Positions 4,490 through 6,511 of a DNA stretch of 6,511 nt are shown here, piece after piece. Both the position numbers and the translations under genes were made by a program. Under the pieces are notes generated by a model that did not search any database, was not told where the DNA came from, and worked only from the letters and a program-made list of their open reading frames with translations. Numbering within the stretch: position 1 is the first letter of the stretch; every line of letters starts with the position of its first letter. The stretch is from UBA6220 sp937870835 (GTDB lineage Bacteria; Patescibacteriota; Minisyncoccia; Minisyncoccales; Minisyncoccaceae). The DNA lies in assembly GCA_035421265.1 (NCBI GenBank), contig DAOLWP010000029.1:1-6511 (forward strand). The letters are read 5' to 3'.

Positions 4490-6343
4490 ATGTTTCAAAA
4501 GGAAAAAAATAAAAAACAGGATAATAAAAAACAAGAAATTACTTTTGGGGAGATAGTGGCTAAGCTAAAAGAAATTTATAAGCCGTTTTGGGGGGTAATG
4601 GCCGTCATTTTTTTCTTTTTATTAGTTCAACAAGCCATTGCTTTGATAAGTCCATATATTTATGGAAAAATTATTGATGGTATTACCCAAGGGCGACCCC
4701 TTAAAGAAGTTATAGGTTTGTGTCTGCTATCCTTGTTTATATTTTTATTAAACGATATTGTAATTCATTATAACGAAGATAAGCTTGAAATTAAAAAATT
4801 TGATTTTGATGTAAAGCGGGTTGTTGCTCAAAAAACACTAGATAAGCTTCTAGCTCTTTCTATTGGCCAGCATGAGAATCAAAACTCTGGTGTTAAAAAA
4901 AGCATAATTGACCGAGGGCAATCGGCTTTAACAGAGATGGCTTCCACTTTGATTTATCAAATTTTTCCGATGCTTTTGCAGATTATTGTTACAGTTACAG
5001 CTTTAACAATTATTGCCCCTATTTTAGGTGCTATTATCATCATTGGTTTAGGAATTTATATTTTTATTTCTATTTATAGCGGAAAAATTTTTAATCAAGA
5101 GATATTAAATCTACAAGAGTTATGGGTAAGTTCTGATAAAAAACAATCAGAATATATTCGTAATGCGAGTTTGGTAAAAATTAATGCTAAAGAAAGAGAA
5201 GTTATTGAAGATTATAATAGTAATTTAGAAAATGTTAATCAAAAAGCTAAAAATATTTGGTTAAGGTTTATTAAGTTTTTTCAGCTTCGCAGTGCTATTT
5301 CTGATATTACTCGTATAGCAGTATTAATAGCGGGGGTTTACTTGGTTTATCAAAAAGTTTATACTCCCGGTTTTTTGGTTATATTTTTATCATGGTCTTC
5401 TAATGCTTTTGACCGCATTTCAATGCTTGGCTGGCTGCAAAGGCATTTAACAGAATTATATGCTGCAATTAAAAATTATGTAGCGTTATTAGAATTAGAA
5501 CCAGATATTAAGGAGGTTGAAAATCCCATAATTATTCCAGATATTCAAGGGAAAATAGAATATCAAAATGTTTATTTTAAGTATCCTGCTCGAGATGAGC
5601 CAAGTGAAATTACGAGGCATTTTAATAAAAATTATTTTAAAAAAGAAGGGCAGACATTAAAAAATATTAATATAGTTATTGAAGCTGGTCAAAAAGTGGC
5701 AATTGTTGGGCATTCTGGCGCCGGAAAATCTTCTTTGGTTCAATTATTAATAAGAGCCTATGACCCCGACAAAGGAAGAATTTTGATTGACGGCTATGAC
5801 TTAAAACAATTATCTTTAGAAAATTATTTATCCCAATTAGGAATAGTGCCGCAAGATGTGGTTTTATTTGATAATACCTTGCGTTATAATATTCTTTTTG
5901 GAGCAAAAGGAGAGGTAAGCGAAGAAAAATTAATGAAGGCTATAAAAATGGCGCGAGTGGATACATTTTTGAAAGATTTAGAAAATGGACTAGATACAAT
6001 TATTGGAGAAAGAGGAGTTAAATTATCGGGAGGAGAAAGGCAACGAGTGGGTATTGCTCGGGCTCTTGTAAAGGATCCGGCGATTTTAATTTTTGATGAA
6101 GCCACCTCCAGTCTAGATGTTGAAAATGAGGCTTTAATTCGTGAATCAATTGATGCAGCCGCGCAAGGTCGGACAACTATTATTATTGCGCATCGGCTTT
6201 CTACTATTAAAGATGCGGACAAAATTATTGTTTTAGAAAAAGGAAGAGTTATTGCTGAAGGAAAACATAATCAACTTTTAAGGGTTTGTAATCCATATAA
6301 AAAGATGATTAATATCCAGACCATAATGGTAGGGAATGGATAG
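4490..6343 (+). CDS. Half-size ABC exporter (fused membrane and ATPase domains)
   Basis: Such proteins act as homodimers or heterodimers in the cytoplasmic membrane and export lipids, drugs, peptides or other substrates using ATP. The 617-residue product has a lysine-rich N terminus, a type-I exporter membrane domain with about six helices (34-55, 75-92, about 155-195 as two, 275-305 as two), then a full ATPase domain. Visible motifs are A-loop Tyr365 in FKYP, Walker A GHSGAGKSS (407-415), Q-loop Gln455, signature LSGGERQR (512-519), Walker B ILIFDE (532-537) with the catalytic Glu537, and H-loop His568. All key residues are intact. About 16-18 extra charged residues lie between the A-loop and the next strand (about 367-388). 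The ATG at 4490 is chosen because an upstream TTG at 4448 falls on the -35 box. Stop TAG, then a terminator. The MsbA/ATM1-like ATPase motifs do not define the substrate. Confidence 0.95.
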   Translation: MFQKEKNKKQDNKKQEITFGEIVAKLKEIYKPFWGVMAVIFFFLLVQQAIALISPYIYGKIIDGITQGRPLKEVIGLCLLSLFIFLLNDIVIHYNEDKLEIKKFDFDVKRVVAQKTLDKLLALSIGQHENQNSGVKKSIIDRGQSALTEMASTLIYQIFPMLLQIIVTVTALTIIAPILGAIIIIGLGIYIFISIYSGKIFNQEILNLQELWVSSDKKQSEYIRNASLVKINAKEREVIEDYNSNLENVNQKAKNIWLRFIKFFQLRSAISDITRIAVLIAGVYLVYQKVYTPGFLVIFLSWSSNAFDRISMLGWLQRHLTELYAAIKNYVALLELEPDIKEVENPIIIPDIQGKIEYQNVYFKYPARDEPSEITRHFNKNYFKKEGQTLKNINIVIEAGQKVAIVGHSGAGKSSLVQLLIRAYDPDKGRILIDGYDLKQLSLENYLSQLGIVPQDVVLFDNTLRYNILFGAKGEVSEEKLMKAIKMARVDTFLKDLENGLDTIIGERGVKLSGGERQRVGIARALVKDPAILIFDEATSSLDVENEALIRESIDAAAQGRTTIIIAHRLSTIKDADKIIVLEKGRVIAEGKHNQLLRVCNPYKKMINIQTIMVGNG

Positions 6344-6360
6344 TTTTATATTTTAAAATA

Positions 6361-6399
6361 AAAAAATAAAAGCCAAAATGAACTTGGTTTTTTATTTTT
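6361..6399 (+). terminator. Intrinsic terminator after the ABC gene
   Basis: AAAAGCCAA (6368-6376) pairs with TTGGTTTTT (6384-6392) through one G-U pair, around a 7-base loop. The T-rich right arm continues as TATTTTT, giving a U-tract. An A-run on the left arm means it could also work weakly on the other strand. It starts 17 bases after the ABC stop codon. Confidence 0.75.
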
Positions 6400-6443
6400 A
6401 AATTTATAAAAAGATTATTTTAAGGAAGTTGAATTTTAAATTA

Positions 6444-6470
6444 ATGTTTGGGGGTCTGACCCCTAAACAT
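6444..6470. repeat. REP-like palindrome with GGGGTCTGACCCC core
   Basis: ATGTTTGGGGG (6444-6454) pairs with CCCCTAAACAT (6460-6470): eleven pairs with one G-T, around loop TCTGA. The G/C-rich core stands out sharply in an AT-rich setting. From memory, palindromes built on GGGGTCTGACCCC or GGGGTCAGACCCC are recurrent dispersed repeats in many bacteria, often near IS200-like/REP-associated tyrosine transposases. No transposase is visible before the window ends. The hairpin is certain; its membership in a repeat family is inference. Confidence 0.55.
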
Positions 6471-6479
6471 CAAAGAAGT

Positions 6480-6507
6480 ATCTAATTTTTAAACATTAGA
6501 TTTGTTT
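6480..6507 (+). terminator. AT-rich hairpin with T-tract at the right edge
   Basis: ATCTAAT (6480-6486) pairs with ATTAGAT (6495-6501) around an 8-base loop, followed by TTGTTTT. It has the shape of an intrinsic terminator, but its stem is almost all A-T and would be weak. It may instead be a second arm of the REP-like element beside it, since the loop and right arm repeat the TAAACAT (6490-6496) found at 6464-6470. Confidence 0.3.
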
Positions 6508-6511
6508 TAAT

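Noticed and set aside
5676..6222. Two minus-strand open frames opposite the ABC ATPase domain
   Set aside because: They lie inside strongly conserved ATPase motifs on the plus strand and their products have no recognisable features.
141..6343. Alternative genetic code (UGA as glycine), as in some candidate-phylum bacteria
   Set aside because: No in-frame TGA occurs in about 1,800 codons of five complete genes, and glycine is encoded normally by GGN.
1..6511. CRISPR array, riboswitch, rRNA, or defence/toxin genes
   Set aside because: No regularly spaced repeats, no recognisable aptamer, and no gene of these classes was seen on either strand.

Overview
This AT-rich window (roughly one third G+C by eye) holds five protein-coding genes and two tRNA genes, all ordinary in kind. 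The organism is most likely a bacterium of the candidate phyla radiation (Patescibacteria), with a Parcubacteria-like lineage as the best guess. The reasons are low G+C, compact genes with plain housekeeping content, tRNA genes without an encoded CCA end, start codons with no Shine-Dalgarno sequence, and the style of the protein sequences. This is inference from composition and gene type; no marker gene for a firm placement is present. Five genes (about 1,800 codons) contain no in-frame TGA and end in TAA or TAG, so the standard bacterial code fits and a UGA=Gly lineage is unlikely.

Layout: (1) 1-140 is a probable divergent promoter region. A strong extended -10 points left, out of the window, and a weaker one points toward rny. 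(2) 141-1670 (+) is RNase Y, the membrane-anchored mRNA-decay endonuclease. (3) 1777-2049 (+) is an HU-type nucleoid protein, followed by a strong bidirectional terminator at 2113-2140. (4) 2141-2640 is an RNA-gene block: tRNA-Ala(GGC) on the minus strand and tRNA-Arg(CCU) on the plus strand, diverging from a 135-base spacer that carries a clear promoter for tRNA-Ala and a nested inverted repeat. (5) 2641-3669 (+) is an HtrA-type trypsin-like serine protease with a PDZ domain but no membrane anchor. (6) 3688-4419 (-) is a ZIP-family metal transporter, convergent with htrA (18 bases apart). (7) 4490-6343 (+) is a half-size ABC exporter, divergent from the ZIP gene across a 70-base shared promoter region and followed by a terminator. 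(8) 6400-6511 holds non-coding hairpins, including a palindrome around GGGGTCTGACCCC that resembles REP-type repeats.

How the genes relate: rny and hup could be co-transcribed, since no terminator lies between them. The ZIP and ABC genes share a promoter region, which hints at coordinated control, but the ABC substrate cannot be read from the sequence. The other neighbours have no obvious shared pathway. I found no evidence for a new multi-gene system. The observations most worth checking are the window-wide lack of Shine-Dalgarno sites with several predicted very short or absent mRNA leaders, the REP-like palindrome at the right edge, the non-canonical TM5 motif of the ZIP protein, an insertion in the ABC ATPase domain, the anchorless HtrA, and the weak anticodon stem of tRNA-Arg.
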